Part shown: one piece after another, positions 28,398-38,148 of the stretch
Layout of the letters: every line of letters begins with the position of its first letter
How positions within the stretch are numbered: position 1 is the stretch's first letter
NCBI RefSeq assembly: GCF_013032855.1
Contig: NZ_WQDA01000004.1
Span: 1-64,000 of the forward strand
Reading direction: 5' to 3'
From: Ruegeria arenilitoris
Lineage (GTDB): Bacteria; Pseudomonadota; Alphaproteobacteria; Rhodobacterales; Rhodobacteraceae
Length of the DNA: 64,000 bases
The notes under the pieces: model-generated
Told to the model about the DNA's origin: nothing
The model's database searches: none
Seen by the model: the letters and a program-made list of their open reading frames with translations, nothing else
Position numbers and translations under genes: made by a program

Positions 28398-29351
28398 TCA
28401 GACTGCGGTTGTGGTCGAAGGCAGCTGATACCCGAACTGACCTAAATCGAGGCCAGTCAAGGATTGGAGTTCAGCGTTGGACTCAGCAAAGGCACCGTCA
28501 AATCGGGACTGAATTCTGCCGACCAGCCGGTTTTTGAGCATCTGATCCAGCTTGTCGGGAAAGATGCGCCCGATCGGTCGGCTCAATTTTCCGAATCTGC
28601 GCGTAGCATTCGGAAATGGCAACAATGCGCCCTTGCTCAGTTGGTTGTCGCTGAGTGTGAAATTAACAAATCGCTGCAGAATCTGAAAACACTCCGATCT
28701 CTTCTCGTTAGTGACTTCAAATTCGCGCTTCTTGTGCTCGACGCCGACGAAATTGCACAGGGTTTCCACAAAAGAATCCGGCTCGGAAATGAACTGTTCG
28801 TAGGCCAATCCAAGCACACGATCCTTGCCGAACTTGTCCTGGTAGAACTTGAACAAGCGGTGGTACCGGTAGAACTCCTCCGAGAACATCGGCGCACGTC
28901 GCAGGTTCGGTTCAGGTTCGGACAGATATGTCTTGAGCGATCCGTGGCCGCCATCGGTGATGTACTGGCTGTACATCGACAGGATCGACGACAACTGCTC
29001 GCGGAATACGACCAAGATGTAGGCGTCGGGAAACGTGCGTTGCAGACGGTCGGCAATGATGGTGCTGTCGAACCCGCCGCTGGCCGGGTAACCAGAGAAT
29101 CTCTCGTGAGAGAACACCGGAACCTGCCCGCTATCCTGCGATTTTTTCAGGAAACTCTCGTACATCTCGCGAGTTTCTGCGGGATCATAGGTCATCGGCT
29201 GCGGCAGTACGATCCGGTTTGAAAGAATGTATTTGCGATCGCCATGCGGAGTCGCGAACGGTGCGTCCGGCGCCGAGAACAGCTGCTGTTGCAGGGACGA
29301 CGTAGCGGTTTTGTGATAGCCGATATGGACAAGAACGGGTGCACGGGTCAT
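28398..29351 (-). CDS. Sulfotransferase-family protein
   Basis: 317 residues from the ATG at 29351, chosen because VLVHIGYHKTATSSLQ, the PAPS-binding loop, follows within ten residues; an upstream in-frame extension to 29453 is proline- and glycine-rich and unlikely. The 3'-phosphate region is VVFREQLSSILSMYSQY, where the usual RDP is REQ. HExxS-type residues (FSHERFSGYP) lie between. It is transcribed against the surrounding genes and would modify the polysaccharide or a glycolipid with sulfate. Confidence 0.78.
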   Translation of the reverse strand: MTRAPVLVHIGYHKTATSSLQQQLFSAPDAPFATPHGDRKYILSNRIVLPQPMTYDPAETREMYESFLKKSQDSGQVPVFSHERFSGYPASGGFDSTIIADRLQRTFPDAYILVVFREQLSSILSMYSQYITDGGHGSLKTYLSEPEPNLRRAPMFSEEFYRYHRLFKFYQDKFGKDRVLGLAYEQFISEPDSFVETLCNFVGVEHKKREFEVTNEKRSECFQILQRFVNFTLSDNQLSKGALLPFPNATRRFGKLSRPIGRIFPDKLDQMLKNRLVGRIQSRFDGAFAESNAELQSLTGLDLGQFGYQLPSTTTAV

Positions 29352-29700
29352 GACGGGGTATTCAACCTTCGGACCGGGTATTTTCAGTCTGGCTCCGGGC
29401 GCGGTCGGCATCCGACCCGGACCGGTTGGCACCCCGACAGGTGCTCCGAACAAGAATTGGTTTCTGTCGCAACTTCAAAAGCCCTTTCAACAATCAGTAC
29501 TGGATTCAATCGGCAAACTGCGCTTTCGTAAAACGATATAATCCAAGACAACTAAATGATAGAAACGGAAACAACCGGAAACATGACTTAACCCGCCACA
29601 AATTTTGGAAACGTATTGAATTGTACCGAGTGCATGGGTGAATTGATGACCCGCTTCCTGAACGCCGCGTGGATAGTGCCGCGTGGTTTCGCGTGAACCG
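29352..29700. promoter_or_regulatory. Divergent promoter region
   Basis: 349 bp between the sulfotransferase (left) and flippase (right) genes, AT-rich from about 29520. A perfect TATAAT occurs at 29537-29542 on the plus strand, but the matching -35 region is poor. No gene is visible. Confidence 0.5.
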
Positions 29701-31017
29701 ATGAGTGAGCCAAGCTCGAAGCCGCTGTTGAAGCGGCTGGCCAAGAACATGTCATGGATGTTCTTGTCGCAGATTTTGGTTGGTCTGTTCGGTTTGGCCA
29801 GCCTCATCTTTACGGCTCGCGCAATCGGGCCGGCTGCGGTTGGGATTCTGGCGCTGGTGGACGCGTACATCCAGGTGATGGACAGGTTGTTCCGGCTCGA
29901 GCCATGGCAGGCAACCATCAAGTACGGCAGCGAGGCTCTGATCGAAGAGGATCCGAACAGATTCCGACAATTGATCAAGATGTCTGTGGTGACCGATTGC
30001 CTTGGCGGGCTGCTGGCTGGTTCGGTGGCGATAATGCTGGCGCCAAAGCTTGCTCCGTTCATCGGGCTGTCTGAACCTGAAGGCGCTTCCTATATCACGC
30101 TTGTTGCCTTTGGGTTGTTTCTATCGCTCCGACCAACCGGCATTGGAGTTCTTCGAATTTTCGACCGGTTCGACGTGCTGGCGATCTCGGACATGGTAAT
30201 CGCCGGCCTTCGGCTTGTCGGAGTCATCATCGCCTTTCTGCTGGACTTGGGGATCTGGGCATTTGTGGCTCTGTTGCTGATGCATCAGATCCTGACCGGG
30301 CTGGTTGCGTTCTTTCTGGCACTGGCCGAATTGAAAAAACGCAACTTGCACAGGTTTTTGTCCCAGCCGCTGCGGCGGGCTTTTGCCCATAACCCCGGGT
30401 ATCTGCGGTTCCTTTGGAACTCGAATTTCAACGTAATCCTGCGACAATCGACTCAGCGGCTGGACATACTTGTCGTCGGCGCCCTGCTGGACGTGACATC
30501 GGTGGGCTTCTATCAGGTGGGCAAGCGCATCATGGCCAATGTTGTTCGGATTGGCGGCCCCGTCAGGCAAGTCCTGTACCCCGAGATGACCCGCCTATGG
30601 GCCGTCGGCGATTTCGGCCGGTTCTGGCGTCTTGTACGGCTGGTGTCGCTCTCGGTTTGCGGGGTGTCGATCCTGGTCTCCATTCCGTTGGCGCTGAAGA
30701 TGCCAGAGTTGGCCGTTCTGCTGTTCGGGCCAGAGTTCCGTGGCGCAGCGCCCGTCATGACGATCTTGATGTATGCCGCGATCGTGTATCTGGGGGGCTT
30801 GGTGTTGAACCCCGCCTTGCTGAGCATGGGGCTGGACAGCGCGCTTGTGCGCACGACGATTGTTGCGACGGTGATCTTTACGGCCTCATTTCTGCCGTTG
30901 CTGTATTGGATGGGGATCGAGGGGATTGCCCTGGCCCATTTGTTGTTCAATGTGATCTGGACGGTGGGCTGCATATTCGCCATCCGGTCTTATCTGGCCA
31001 GAAAACACGAAACATGA
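29701..31017 (+). CDS. Oligosaccharide flippase (Wzx/MOP superfamily)
   Basis: 438 residues from ATG 29701 (an in-frame GTG at 29683 would add six residues). It has about twelve to fourteen hydrophobic helices with the family start LLKRLAKNMSWMFLSQILVG and the typical first-loop ARAIGPAAVGIL. It is expected to flip undecaprenyl-diphosphate-linked repeat units to the periplasm and is the only clear Wzx candidate in the locus. A GT4 gene follows after 64 bp. Confidence 0.9.
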   Translation: MSEPSSKPLLKRLAKNMSWMFLSQILVGLFGLASLIFTARAIGPAAVGILALVDAYIQVMDRLFRLEPWQATIKYGSEALIEEDPNRFRQLIKMSVVTDCLGGLLAGSVAIMLAPKLAPFIGLSEPEGASYITLVAFGLFLSLRPTGIGVLRIFDRFDVLAISDMVIAGLRLVGVIIAFLLDLGIWAFVALLLMHQILTGLVAFFLALAELKKRNLHRFLSQPLRRAFAHNPGYLRFLWNSNFNVILRQSTQRLDILVVGALLDVTSVGFYQVGKRIMANVVRIGGPVRQVLYPEMTRLWAVGDFGRFWRLVRLVSLSVCGVSILVSIPLALKMPELAVLLFGPEFRGAAPVMTILMYAAIVYLGGLVLNPALLSMGLDSALVRTTIVATVIFTASFLPLLYWMGIEGIALAHLLFNVIWTVGCIFAIRSYLARKHET

Positions 31018-31081
31018 TGGGTTGGTGATCTTCCGGCCCTGTCCCTAAATTCCTTGAGTCACGAGTATTTTGAGACCATCC

Positions 31082-32242
31082 ATGCCAAGACGTATTCTAT
31101 TTCCCTTCGAAGGTGACACCGTTATTGGCGGCAGTCACGTGTCAGCCTTGAAACTTGCGGCGGCGTTGGACCGGTCGAAGTATGTGCCCCATATCCTGGT
31201 CCACTACGAGGCCGGCCCGGCGGCGGAGTATGCCCGATCGCTGGGATTGGACGTCGAAATCCTGCACGATCCCAGCCTGATGTCTCCGGGCGGGCTCAGC
31301 TATCCGCGCGATTGTGGCCCGGGGCGATACCTGACTTCTAGCGCATGGAGGCTGGCAAGTGTCCTAAAGCGCATCGATGCCGACATCGTTCACACAAACG
31401 AAGGTCGGATGCATGCCAACTGGGTGCTGCCGGCCCGTCTGGCGGGCAGGAAACACATCTGGCACCACCGGCAGGATCCGACCGCGTTCGGGATCAACAA
31501 ACTGGCGCCGCTATTTTCCGACCACATTATCAGCGTTTCGCATTTTTCGAAGCCCAGCAACCCGGTGCGGTCGGTCGACAAGAAGTTCACCGTGATCCGC
31601 AGCCCATTTGATTTCAACCCTGACCCACCGGATAGGTCCGAAGCCCGAGCAGCCGTAATCGCCGAGATGGGATTGCCCGATGACGCGCTGCTTCTCGGGT
31701 ATTTCGGAAACTTCGTCACGCGCAAGCGTCCCGACCATTTTGTAAGGGTCATCGCGGCTGTGCAAAATGCGATGCCCGACACTCCGGTGCATGGTCTTCT
31801 GTTCGGCAGCGCGGCCGAGCGGGACGAACCGTTGCGCCAGACCTGCCTTCGCATCGCAAATGAGGCGGGGATCAGCGAGCATATCCTTATGATGGGTTTC
31901 CGTCAGCCGATCGATGGGTACATGGCTGCAATGGATGCCAATCTGGTGACCGCTCTGGACGAACCGTTTGGCCGTACGTTGATCGAAGCGATGTATTTGG
32001 GAACTCCAGTCATCGCGACCCGTCACGGCGGCAACATCGAAGCGATCACGGACTGGGAAACCGGTGTGCTGGTTGACCCCGACGATCCTCAGGCATTCGT
32101 GGAACCTGTGCGCAAGTTGCATCAGGACAGAGCGTTGTTCGAGGAGATTTCACAAGCGTCAAAGAACTATGCCCGTGCAAATTTCGGCTTGGATATTCAT
32201 GTGAACGGGGTTTGCGAGATCTATGATCGGTTGCTCGCTTGA
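31082..32242 (+). CDS. GT4-family glycosyltransferase
   Basis: 386 residues, ATG at 31082. The N-terminal segment LFPFEGDTVIGGSHVSAL has the glycine-rich acceptor loop. The donor domain has GYFGNFVTRKRPDHF and DEPFGRTLIEAMYLGTP with the expected glutamates. It ends 12 bp from the convergent carbamoyltransferase gene with no visible terminator between them. Confidence 0.88.
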   Translation: MPRRILFPFEGDTVIGGSHVSALKLAAALDRSKYVPHILVHYEAGPAAEYARSLGLDVEILHDPSLMSPGGLSYPRDCGPGRYLTSSAWRLASVLKRIDADIVHTNEGRMHANWVLPARLAGRKHIWHHRQDPTAFGINKLAPLFSDHIISVSHFSKPSNPVRSVDKKFTVIRSPFDFNPDPPDRSEARAAVIAEMGLPDDALLLGYFGNFVTRKRPDHFVRVIAAVQNAMPDTPVHGLLFGSAAERDEPLRQTCLRIANEAGISEHILMMGFRQPIDGYMAAMDANLVTALDEPFGRTLIEAMYLGTPVIATRHGGNIEAITDWETGVLVDPDDPQAFVEPVRKLHQDRALFEEISQASKNYARANFGLDIHVNGVCEIYDRLLA

Positions 32243-32254
32243 TAGCTTGTTCGG

Positions 32255-33832
32255 TCAACAGCGCGGGTTGTCGAATGTGTAATAGGTATTGCCCGCGACG
32301 AATCCATCCAACCCGACCTGGCGGGCATAATGTGCCAGATCCCGAGTTGTATTAATGAAGCCGGAGTTCTTGAAATTGAGCGAGGTGTTGCAGAGCACGC
32401 CCACCCCCGACACCGCCTTGAACGCGGCCAGAAGGTCGTAAAAATAGGGGTTCTGGTTGCGGTTGACCGTCTGTACCCGCGCCGAACCGTCGACATGGGT
32501 TACTGCGGCCAGGTCCGGATTGGTAACGCGGTAAAAGTCCATCATGTATGGCGAGGGCGCGCTGATGTCGAAGTGCAGTGCAGCATCCTCTTCCAGGCAA
32601 GACGGCGCCACTGGACTGTTGCTGGCCCGTCCTTTGATCCGGTTCAGTCGCGTACGTGTCTCCGGGGAAAACGGCGCGGCCAGGATCGACCGGTTTCCCA
32701 AAGCGCGCGGCCCAATCTCGCAATTGCCGCGGGTCCAGCCAATGACCTTTCCGTCCAGCAGGTCTTTGGCGATCGTGTTTAGGTTCAGTTCGGTTGCGGT
32801 CATGCCCTGCGTGTCGATGCGGTCGTCGCAGAAGGACTGGCCGGAATAGACCGACCATTCCAGTTTGGCTTGGCCGGTATAGTGGCGCATCGCGTCCACG
32901 GCGGTTCCAATGGCACATCCCGAGTCGCCGGTCGTCGGCGGTACGAAGACCTCACGGAAGAGCCCGCTTTGCTTCCACGCGGTATTCCAGTGTCCATTCA
33001 GGCCGCACCCGCCGGCGATCAGCAGCGGATGCTTTTCAGGCAGGTTCTGTTCCGCATAGTCGCGAAACTTCTGGAATATCGCTTTGGACAGCTTGGTGGC
33101 CATGTTCTTCAGCTTTTGGCTGTCCGTTCCAATGTTGAAGAAGGGTGAAGTCACAAAATCGCTTTTGCGAAGTGCGTCGCCGCCCAGGTCCGAGGAAAGC
33201 AACCGGTTGATCAGTTCCGTCTCGTCCGCATCTGGTGGACCGTCTTCGCCAAATGCGCAGGCTGCCATCAGGCGGCCGGGATCCTGTGGGCGGGGTGAGT
33301 TGCCCGTGACCGGAAAGTCGGGGTCGGCGAGGGCATTGAGAAACGCAAAGCGTGTGCCCGGGGCCGTCATCACCTGCCCTCGGTGATGAATGGTCAGGTC
33401 GCTGTCGATCTCGTAGAAATCTCCCAATGCGCCTTCCCACAGAAGCACATAACAGGGCTCGCCCTGACGAAAGGGGGACATGGCATAGCTGCACCAGATA
33501 TGCGCCCGTTCGTGAGTTGAAGAGTAATAATCGACCGACTTGCCAAAAAAGGTTCGTTTGCCAACTGTTTCAGACGCCGCGCCGATACCGAAGTATCCGG
33601 CCCCCGAAGTTGTAACGTGGTCGGCCCCGTTGCTTGACCACCCGCTGAGGGCCAGAACATCCGGCAAATCCTTGAACCATAGACCCGCATCAATGAACGT
33701 GTCAGGCGTAACCGGCGTATACCTGGGGAAACTGTTCTTTTCCGCCTCGTAGGAAAACAGCAGACGCCCGTCGGTGCTGTCGACACCTGCAACTGTGCCG
33801 TCATGTCCGGATTTGAAAGACAGGATTTTCAT
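32255..33832 (-). CDS. Carbamoyltransferase-family protein, divergent (NodU/CmcH/TobZ)
   Basis: 525 residues from ATG 33832 (GAGGGAAGGG upstream). An N-terminal Kae1-like ATP-grasp/hydrolysing half has SGHDGT (8-13) and the metal-site pattern HERAH (107-111). A C-terminal YrdC-like half has CEIGPRALGNRSIL (371-384) and CNTSLNF. Two family motifs are degraded: the early EExxxR-x-K segment reads EAEKNSFPRY, and the conserved IKxREhhRPxAP segment reads IKGRASNSPVAP (399-410). The family transfers a carbamoyl group from carbamoyl phosphate to a hydroxyl of a sugar or antibiotic, with ATP. It is divergent from a second family member. Confidence 0.85.
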   Translation of the reverse strand: MKILSFKSGHDGTVAGVDSTDGRLLFSYEAEKNSFPRYTPVTPDTFIDAGLWFKDLPDVLALSGWSSNGADHVTTSGAGYFGIGAASETVGKRTFFGKSVDYYSSTHERAHIWCSYAMSPFRQGEPCYVLLWEGALGDFYEIDSDLTIHHRGQVMTAPGTRFAFLNALADPDFPVTGNSPRPQDPGRLMAACAFGEDGPPDADETELINRLLSSDLGGDALRKSDFVTSPFFNIGTDSQKLKNMATKLSKAIFQKFRDYAEQNLPEKHPLLIAGGCGLNGHWNTAWKQSGLFREVFVPPTTGDSGCAIGTAVDAMRHYTGQAKLEWSVYSGQSFCDDRIDTQGMTATELNLNTIAKDLLDGKVIGWTRGNCEIGPRALGNRSILAAPFSPETRTRLNRIKGRASNSPVAPSCLEEDAALHFDISAPSPYMMDFYRVTNPDLAAVTHVDGSARVQTVNRNQNPYFYDLLAAFKAVSGVGVLCNTSLNFKNSGFINTTRDLAHYARQVGLDGFVAGNTYYTFDNPRC

Positions 33833-34308
33833 GAATAGCCCTTCCCTCGACAAGTCACGGTCCAAAGACCAAGTGCCTCGCAAACAGATGTGACAGTCCG
33901 TCGGGTCAAAAATGCCGGGGCGCTGACGGATCGAATTAACCGCAAATCCATTCCACGAATACCAAAACAAATGCCACGATTAAGCCTAGCAGAAGCTCGG
34001 TGTTTGGGGGAACCCAAGTTCGCAACCGGCTGCCGTCGGGCTTAACGCAGCGGCTATTCGTGAACGAAAGAGCACTTTTGGCGCGATTGTTCACTGGGTG
34101 GGTGTTGCGTATCCTGCGCAGTGCCCGGTACCAGACCGGTGCAACAGGCTGACAAGTCCGGTGAATCACACTTGCATGGCTTCCGGTTGGCCGTGAAAGG
34201 CTGAAATTTGATCGAGCAGCACCTTCATCCGGGTTGCACCTACCAGCCTCTGACCGTTAACGTGGCCGCGTTATCAGGCAAGTTTTTTGGCCAAGGGTGT
34301 TTTAGGTT
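33833..34308. promoter_or_regulatory. Divergent region between the two carbamoyltransferase genes
   Basis: 476 bp with no gene. It must hold both promoters. A short dyad TTCGT-GA-ACGAA lies at 34057-34068. Nothing else stands out. Confidence 0.45.
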
Positions 34309-36084
34309 ATGTCAGTAATTTTGGGTTTGGCTACAATGAGCAACAGCGCTGCCGCGCTGTTCAAGGACGGCAAGCTGGTTGCCGCAATCGAAGAAGAGCG
34401 GCTGACGCGGGTCAAGAATGACGGGGCATTTCCCCATCAGGCGATCGCCGAAGTTCTGCGCATTGCTGGGCTGAAGTTCTCGGACATCGACGAGGTTGCG
34501 GTCTATTGGCAGCCTTGGCGTATGGTCGGCCGAGGTATGGGCACGATGCGCAAGATTTTGCAGCGACCCTCAGCCGCCAAAAGCGTAACGGCGCGGATCG
34601 GGGCACTGTTCGTGTCAGATGCCTCGTCGGACGAGTCACAGGACAGCGGCTGGATGGACCTGTTTCGCATCCGCAAGATCCTGACGGCCGAGCATGGTCC
34701 GGCCGATTTCAAGTTGCACTACATCAACCACCATCTGACCCATCAACTGTACGCCGAAGCGATGCGTGACTGGGACAGCTTCGTTTCCTTGTCCTACGAC
34801 GGTGGCGGCGAGGAAAGCTCGACCATCGTGTCAGTTGTGCGGAACGGCAAGCGGGAAGGTCTGGCGGATCATCGCTGGCCGAACTCGCTGGGTCATTTCT
34901 ACTCGACCTTCACCGGTTTTCTTGGCTTCAAGATGCTGGAAGGCGAATACAAGATGATGGGCTTGGCTCCGTATGGCAAACCCATCTATCGCGACGCCAT
35001 CCTGCGCGAAATTCTGATCCTGGACGATGACGGCGGTTACCGCGTGAACACCGCGCTGTGCGACTATCACTCAGCCCTGCGCGGCGAGTTCCATCCACGT
35101 ATGGAAGAACTGTTCGGCACCCGGCGCGAGCCCGGCACCGCGCCGAACGAACGCCACGTGGACCTGGCGGCATCCGTGCAAGCCGCGTTCGAGGCAGCCC
35201 TGCACCATATTCTGGAGCCGGTCCGCAAAGCCAATCCGGACCTGCGCAAATTGGTAATTTCTGGCGGCTGCGCGCTAAATGTCACGGCGAATGGAACGCT
35301 GATCGCGGACGGCACGTTTGACGAGGTCATCATTCCACCGGCCCCACATGATGCTGGCTGTGCAGTTGGCGCAGCGCTGGCCTGCATTCCGAGCGAGCAG
35401 GTCGATCTGCCCTCGGTCCGCAGCCCATATCAGGGTGCCGATTGGGCAGATGCCGACATCACCGCTGCCTTGGATCAGTATTGTGCGGAACCGCAGCAGG
35501 CCTTGCCTGTTGACCAGTTCCTGGACCGTGTGTCCGACCTGCTGGCCGAAGGCAAGATCATCGCCTGGTTCCAGGGGCGGGCAGAGTTTGGCCCGCGTGC
35601 TCTGGGTGCCCGATCCTTCCTTGCAGACCCACGCAAGGACAGCATTCGCGACGATCTGAACGTCAAGATCAAGAAACGCGAGCATTTCCGGCCCTTTGCG
35701 CCCAGCGTTGCGGAGGAGGCGGCCTCGACCTTTTTCGAGATTGATCAGACCAGCCCCTACATGAACATCGTTGCTCGTGTGCGTGACGATCGGGCGGCAG
35801 ACATCCCGGCAATCACCCATACTGACCAGACGGCACGCGTACATACGGTGTCGCAATCGGCGAACCCGCTGTACCACGCCTTGTTGACCCGGTTCGGTGA
35901 AAAGACCGGAGTGCCCGTGTTGTTGAATACCTCGTTCAATATCCAGGAGCCCATCGTCTATTCGCCTTTGGATGCTTGCGCGACATTTGCCGCATCGGGA
36001 GTGGATGCGTTGGTGATCGGTGACTATGTCGTGCTGCGCGAAGCGCTGAAGGATGACAGCGCCCGGGCCCAAGCTGTCGCGTGA
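34309..36084 (+). CDS. Carbamoyltransferase-family protein (NodU/CmcH/TobZ)
   Basis: 591 residues. N-terminal ILGLATMSNSAAALFKDG corresponds to the usual HDSAA segment, but His-Asp is Ser-Asn here. EEERLTRVK, the metal-site pattern HHLTH (141-145) and SYDGGGEE are intact. The C-terminal half has FGPRALGARSF and IKKREHFRPFAPSV, both canonical. It is thus complementary in motif content to the divergent paralogue at 32255-33832. It would carbamoylate a sugar hydroxyl of the polysaccharide precursor or a glycolipid. The next gene overlaps the stop by 4 bp. Confidence 0.9.
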   Translation: MSVILGLATMSNSAAALFKDGKLVAAIEEERLTRVKNDGAFPHQAIAEVLRIAGLKFSDIDEVAVYWQPWRMVGRGMGTMRKILQRPSAAKSVTARIGALFVSDASSDESQDSGWMDLFRIRKILTAEHGPADFKLHYINHHLTHQLYAEAMRDWDSFVSLSYDGGGEESSTIVSVVRNGKREGLADHRWPNSLGHFYSTFTGFLGFKMLEGEYKMMGLAPYGKPIYRDAILREILILDDDGGYRVNTALCDYHSALRGEFHPRMEELFGTRREPGTAPNERHVDLAASVQAAFEAALHHILEPVRKANPDLRKLVISGGCALNVTANGTLIADGTFDEVIIPPAPHDAGCAVGAALACIPSEQVDLPSVRSPYQGADWADADITAALDQYCAEPQQALPVDQFLDRVSDLLAEGKIIAWFQGRAEFGPRALGARSFLADPRKDSIRDDLNVKIKKREHFRPFAPSVAEEAASTFFEIDQTSPYMNIVARVRDDRAADIPAITHTDQTARVHTVSQSANPLYHALLTRFGEKTGVPVLLNTSFNIQEPIVYSPLDACATFAASGVDALVIGDYVVLREALKDDSARAQAVA

Positions 36085-36944
36085 CCCGGCTGTTTCTCAG
36101 CGTCGATTTCGAAGACTTTGCGCATGATCTGAAACGCCTTCTGGGGGTCTGGGAAACCGGACCCCTCAGAGTTGAAGAGCTGTGGCAAAGCTTTGAAACC
36201 ATTGATGGCTTCCTTCGCTCACATGGCGGATCTACCGGTGGCCCCACAACGTTCTTCTGCACGGGAGTCGTAGCACGCGATGCGCCTGATCTGGTGGCCG
36301 AAATCGCAAGGCGGGGCCACGAGGTTGCTTGCCACTACTATTTTCATGACAGCATGGACCTGCAGTCTGCGGAGACCACAGACCGTATGCTGGGTCAGGC
36401 GCGGCAAGCTTTAGAAGAGGTCGGGAACACCCCTGTTCGAGGGTTTCGCGCCCCGCGTTTTCGATTGAACCGCGCAACGCCTGAACAGTACCGCCTGATT
36501 GAACGTCATTTCGACTACGACTGTTCGTCATTCTTCGCCTCGGTGCAGGAATGTGATCGGTTTTCGCAGGAAATGGGGCTGACCACGCTCCGGATCTTGC
36601 CGTTGTTCATGACGCCATTGGCGGGCAGGGGGCCGATGGTGCGTCTGGGAGGCAGCTATCTGAAGTTCATGACTTCGGGTCTGGCGAGGACATTGATCGA
36701 ACGGTCTGAACAGGCCGGCATACCGCCGCAGGTTTATCTGCATCCCTACGAGATCGTGGAACCTCGGTCATTCATGGTTTCACGGGACCAACTCGTGGCC
36801 TTGGGAACTGCCAAAGCCGCTTACTGGGCGTTGCGGCAGTCTCAGTGGCTGAACTTTGGCGGCGCGCGACTTTTGCGCAAGGTCGAGGGTTTGATCCCCG
36901 CAGGCGGCCTTGCGGGTCGGCTGGATCAGTTGATCGGAGAATAA
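36081..36944 (+). CDS. Polysaccharide deacetylase (NodB-like, XrtA-locus type)
   Basis: 287 residues with a GTG start overlapping the carbamoyltransferase stop (GTGA). The NodB-type metal motif FLSVDFEDFAHD is at the N-terminus, the HxxxH-like GHEVACHYYFHD is near residue 80-90, and RGFRAPRFRL is the arginine motif. The late motif VYLHPYEI resembles the C-terminal extension (DUF3473) of deacetylases found in exopolysaccharide/XrtA loci. It probably removes acetyl groups from N-acetyl sugars. The coupling with the carbamoyltransferase gene suggests that both modify the same sugar. Confidence 0.88.
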   Translation: MTRLFLSVDFEDFAHDLKRLLGVWETGPLRVEELWQSFETIDGFLRSHGGSTGGPTTFFCTGVVARDAPDLVAEIARRGHEVACHYYFHDSMDLQSAETTDRMLGQARQALEEVGNTPVRGFRAPRFRLNRATPEQYRLIERHFDYDCSSFFASVQECDRFSQEMGLTTLRILPLFMTPLAGRGPMVRLGGSYLKFMTSGLARTLIERSEQAGIPPQVYLHPYEIVEPRSFMVSRDQLVALGTAKAAYWALRQSQWLNFGGARLLRKVEGLIPAGGLAGRLDQLIGE

Positions 36945-36972
36945 AAAAGGGGCCGGTCAGTCGACCAGCCCC
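36943..36972 (-). terminator. Rho-independent terminator for the kinase/LysM gene group
   Basis: On the minus strand GGGGCTGGTC pairs with GACCGGCCCC (36972-36963 with 36958-36949, one mismatch, 4-nt loop) and runs into TTTTTT (36948-36943). The T tract overlaps the stop codon of the convergent deacetylase gene, so the structure is shared by both strands. Confidence 0.9.
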
Positions 36973-36994
36973 AGTCATTCGCGGAACCGAGGGA

Positions 36995-38104
36995 TCAGTT
37001 CGACGCGGCCATCAGCTTGTCGTTGTGCTCGCGCAGCGAGTCCGAAACGATCGCGTACCATTCGCCGGATTCACGCATTTCGTTCAGGCCCTTGTTCAGC
37101 ATGGCCAGGTACTGCTTGCCGAACGGGTTCGAACGGTGCGCGATGAAACGCAGCGACGACAGCGAAGTCACGAAGGGGTTCTCGATCAGGTCGTTCTGGT
37201 TCAGGCCCATTTCAACCATGGTGTCCGAGAACAGCTGGACCTCGAAGGTTGCAACATCTGCAGTGCCGGTCAGCACGGCATCCAGACATTCCCGCGCGGT
37301 GATCGGCTGCATCAAGGTGATGGTGTCGCCATTGATCAGACCTTGCTGTTCCAGATCGTGGATGAACCAGCCGTCCATGCGGCAGATGGTCGACCCTTTC
37401 AGCTCGTCAAAGGTGGTCGCGTTGGCAAACTGGCTTTCGGGCAGGGTGTAGAAACCGACCACGATGTCATAGACTGGGACCGACGAGTCGAACTGCGTGC
37501 AGCGCACCTCGGTTTCCCAGGACCATTCGTAGCTGCGGTTGGTGCAGTCCGGCATGTTCCATGCCATCGACACGTCGAACGCGCCCAGCGGCAGCAGGGT
37601 TTCCAGGTGCGAATTCCAGTCGTCAACAAAGCTAACCGAATAGTCGCGGGCGTTGCCGCCCCGTTGCAACGAGGTGGTTGCCAGACGCGGGATGATGCCA
37701 CCGCCATTCAGCGATTCATCTGCGAAGGGCGCCCAGCCGTTACCGGTGACCAGTTTGATCGGCGGCTCATAGACGCTCGAGCGTTTCACGCTTGCAGCGC
37801 GCTGTTCTTCCGCGGCGATGATTTCCTGCGCGCTGCGGCCATTCGGCAGGCTGCCGTCTTCACAGGGCAGGGCCAGAACGATGCCCGGCTCAAGCGAGTT
37901 CGGGTTGGTGATGACGTTGCGGTTTGCGTTGAAGATCGGCTGGTAGTTCGATGTGCCGTAGGCCGCGATGGCGATGGTTGCCATCGTGTCACCGTCCTGA
38001 ACCGTATAGTTGGTACAGGCCTCCTGAGCGGCGGCGGCGCCGGCGCTGAGGGCGGTTACTGCGGTGGCTGCCGCCACCAGTTTCTTCAGATTGATTTCAA
38101 ACAT
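36995..38104 (-). CDS. Exported LysM-like/solute-binding fusion protein
   Basis: 369 residues from the ATG at 38104, five bases after GGAGGAAG. A signal peptide ends near AGAAAAQEA. A short LysM-like domain follows (about 28-80: YTVQDGDTMATIAIAAYG, NANRNVI, PGIVLALP) framed by two cysteines. After a linker, residues 115-360 form a solute-binding type-3 fold (KLVTGNGWAPFADESL, then SLRFIAHRSNPFGKQ). No permease or ATPase gene lies nearby, so it is more likely a periplasmic sensor or wall-bound receptor than a transporter subunit. It is a paralogue of the gene at 38149-39399. Confidence 0.85.
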   Translation of the reverse strand: MFEINLKKLVAAATAVTALSAGAAAAQEACTNYTVQDGDTMATIAIAAYGTSNYQPIFNANRNVITNPNSLEPGIVLALPCEDGSLPNGRSAQEIIAAEEQRAASVKRSSVYEPPIKLVTGNGWAPFADESLNGGGIIPRLATTSLQRGGNARDYSVSFVDDWNSHLETLLPLGAFDVSMAWNMPDCTNRSYEWSWETEVRCTQFDSSVPVYDIVVGFYTLPESQFANATTFDELKGSTICRMDGWFIHDLEQQGLINGDTITLMQPITARECLDAVLTGTADVATFEVQLFSDTMVEMGLNQNDLIENPFVTSLSSLRFIAHRSNPFGKQYLAMLNKGLNEMRESGEWYAIVSDSLREHNDKLMAASN

Positions 38105-38148
38105 GTCCACTTCCTCCAGACTTTTGTTTTGTCAGACCTTGCCGGCCC

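Noticed and set aside
15077..31069. Shared 11-mer TCACGAGTATT upstream of two genes (15077-15087 and 31059-31069)
   Set aside because: Several hundred 11-mer pairs are expected by chance in 64 kb, and positions relative to the starts differ.
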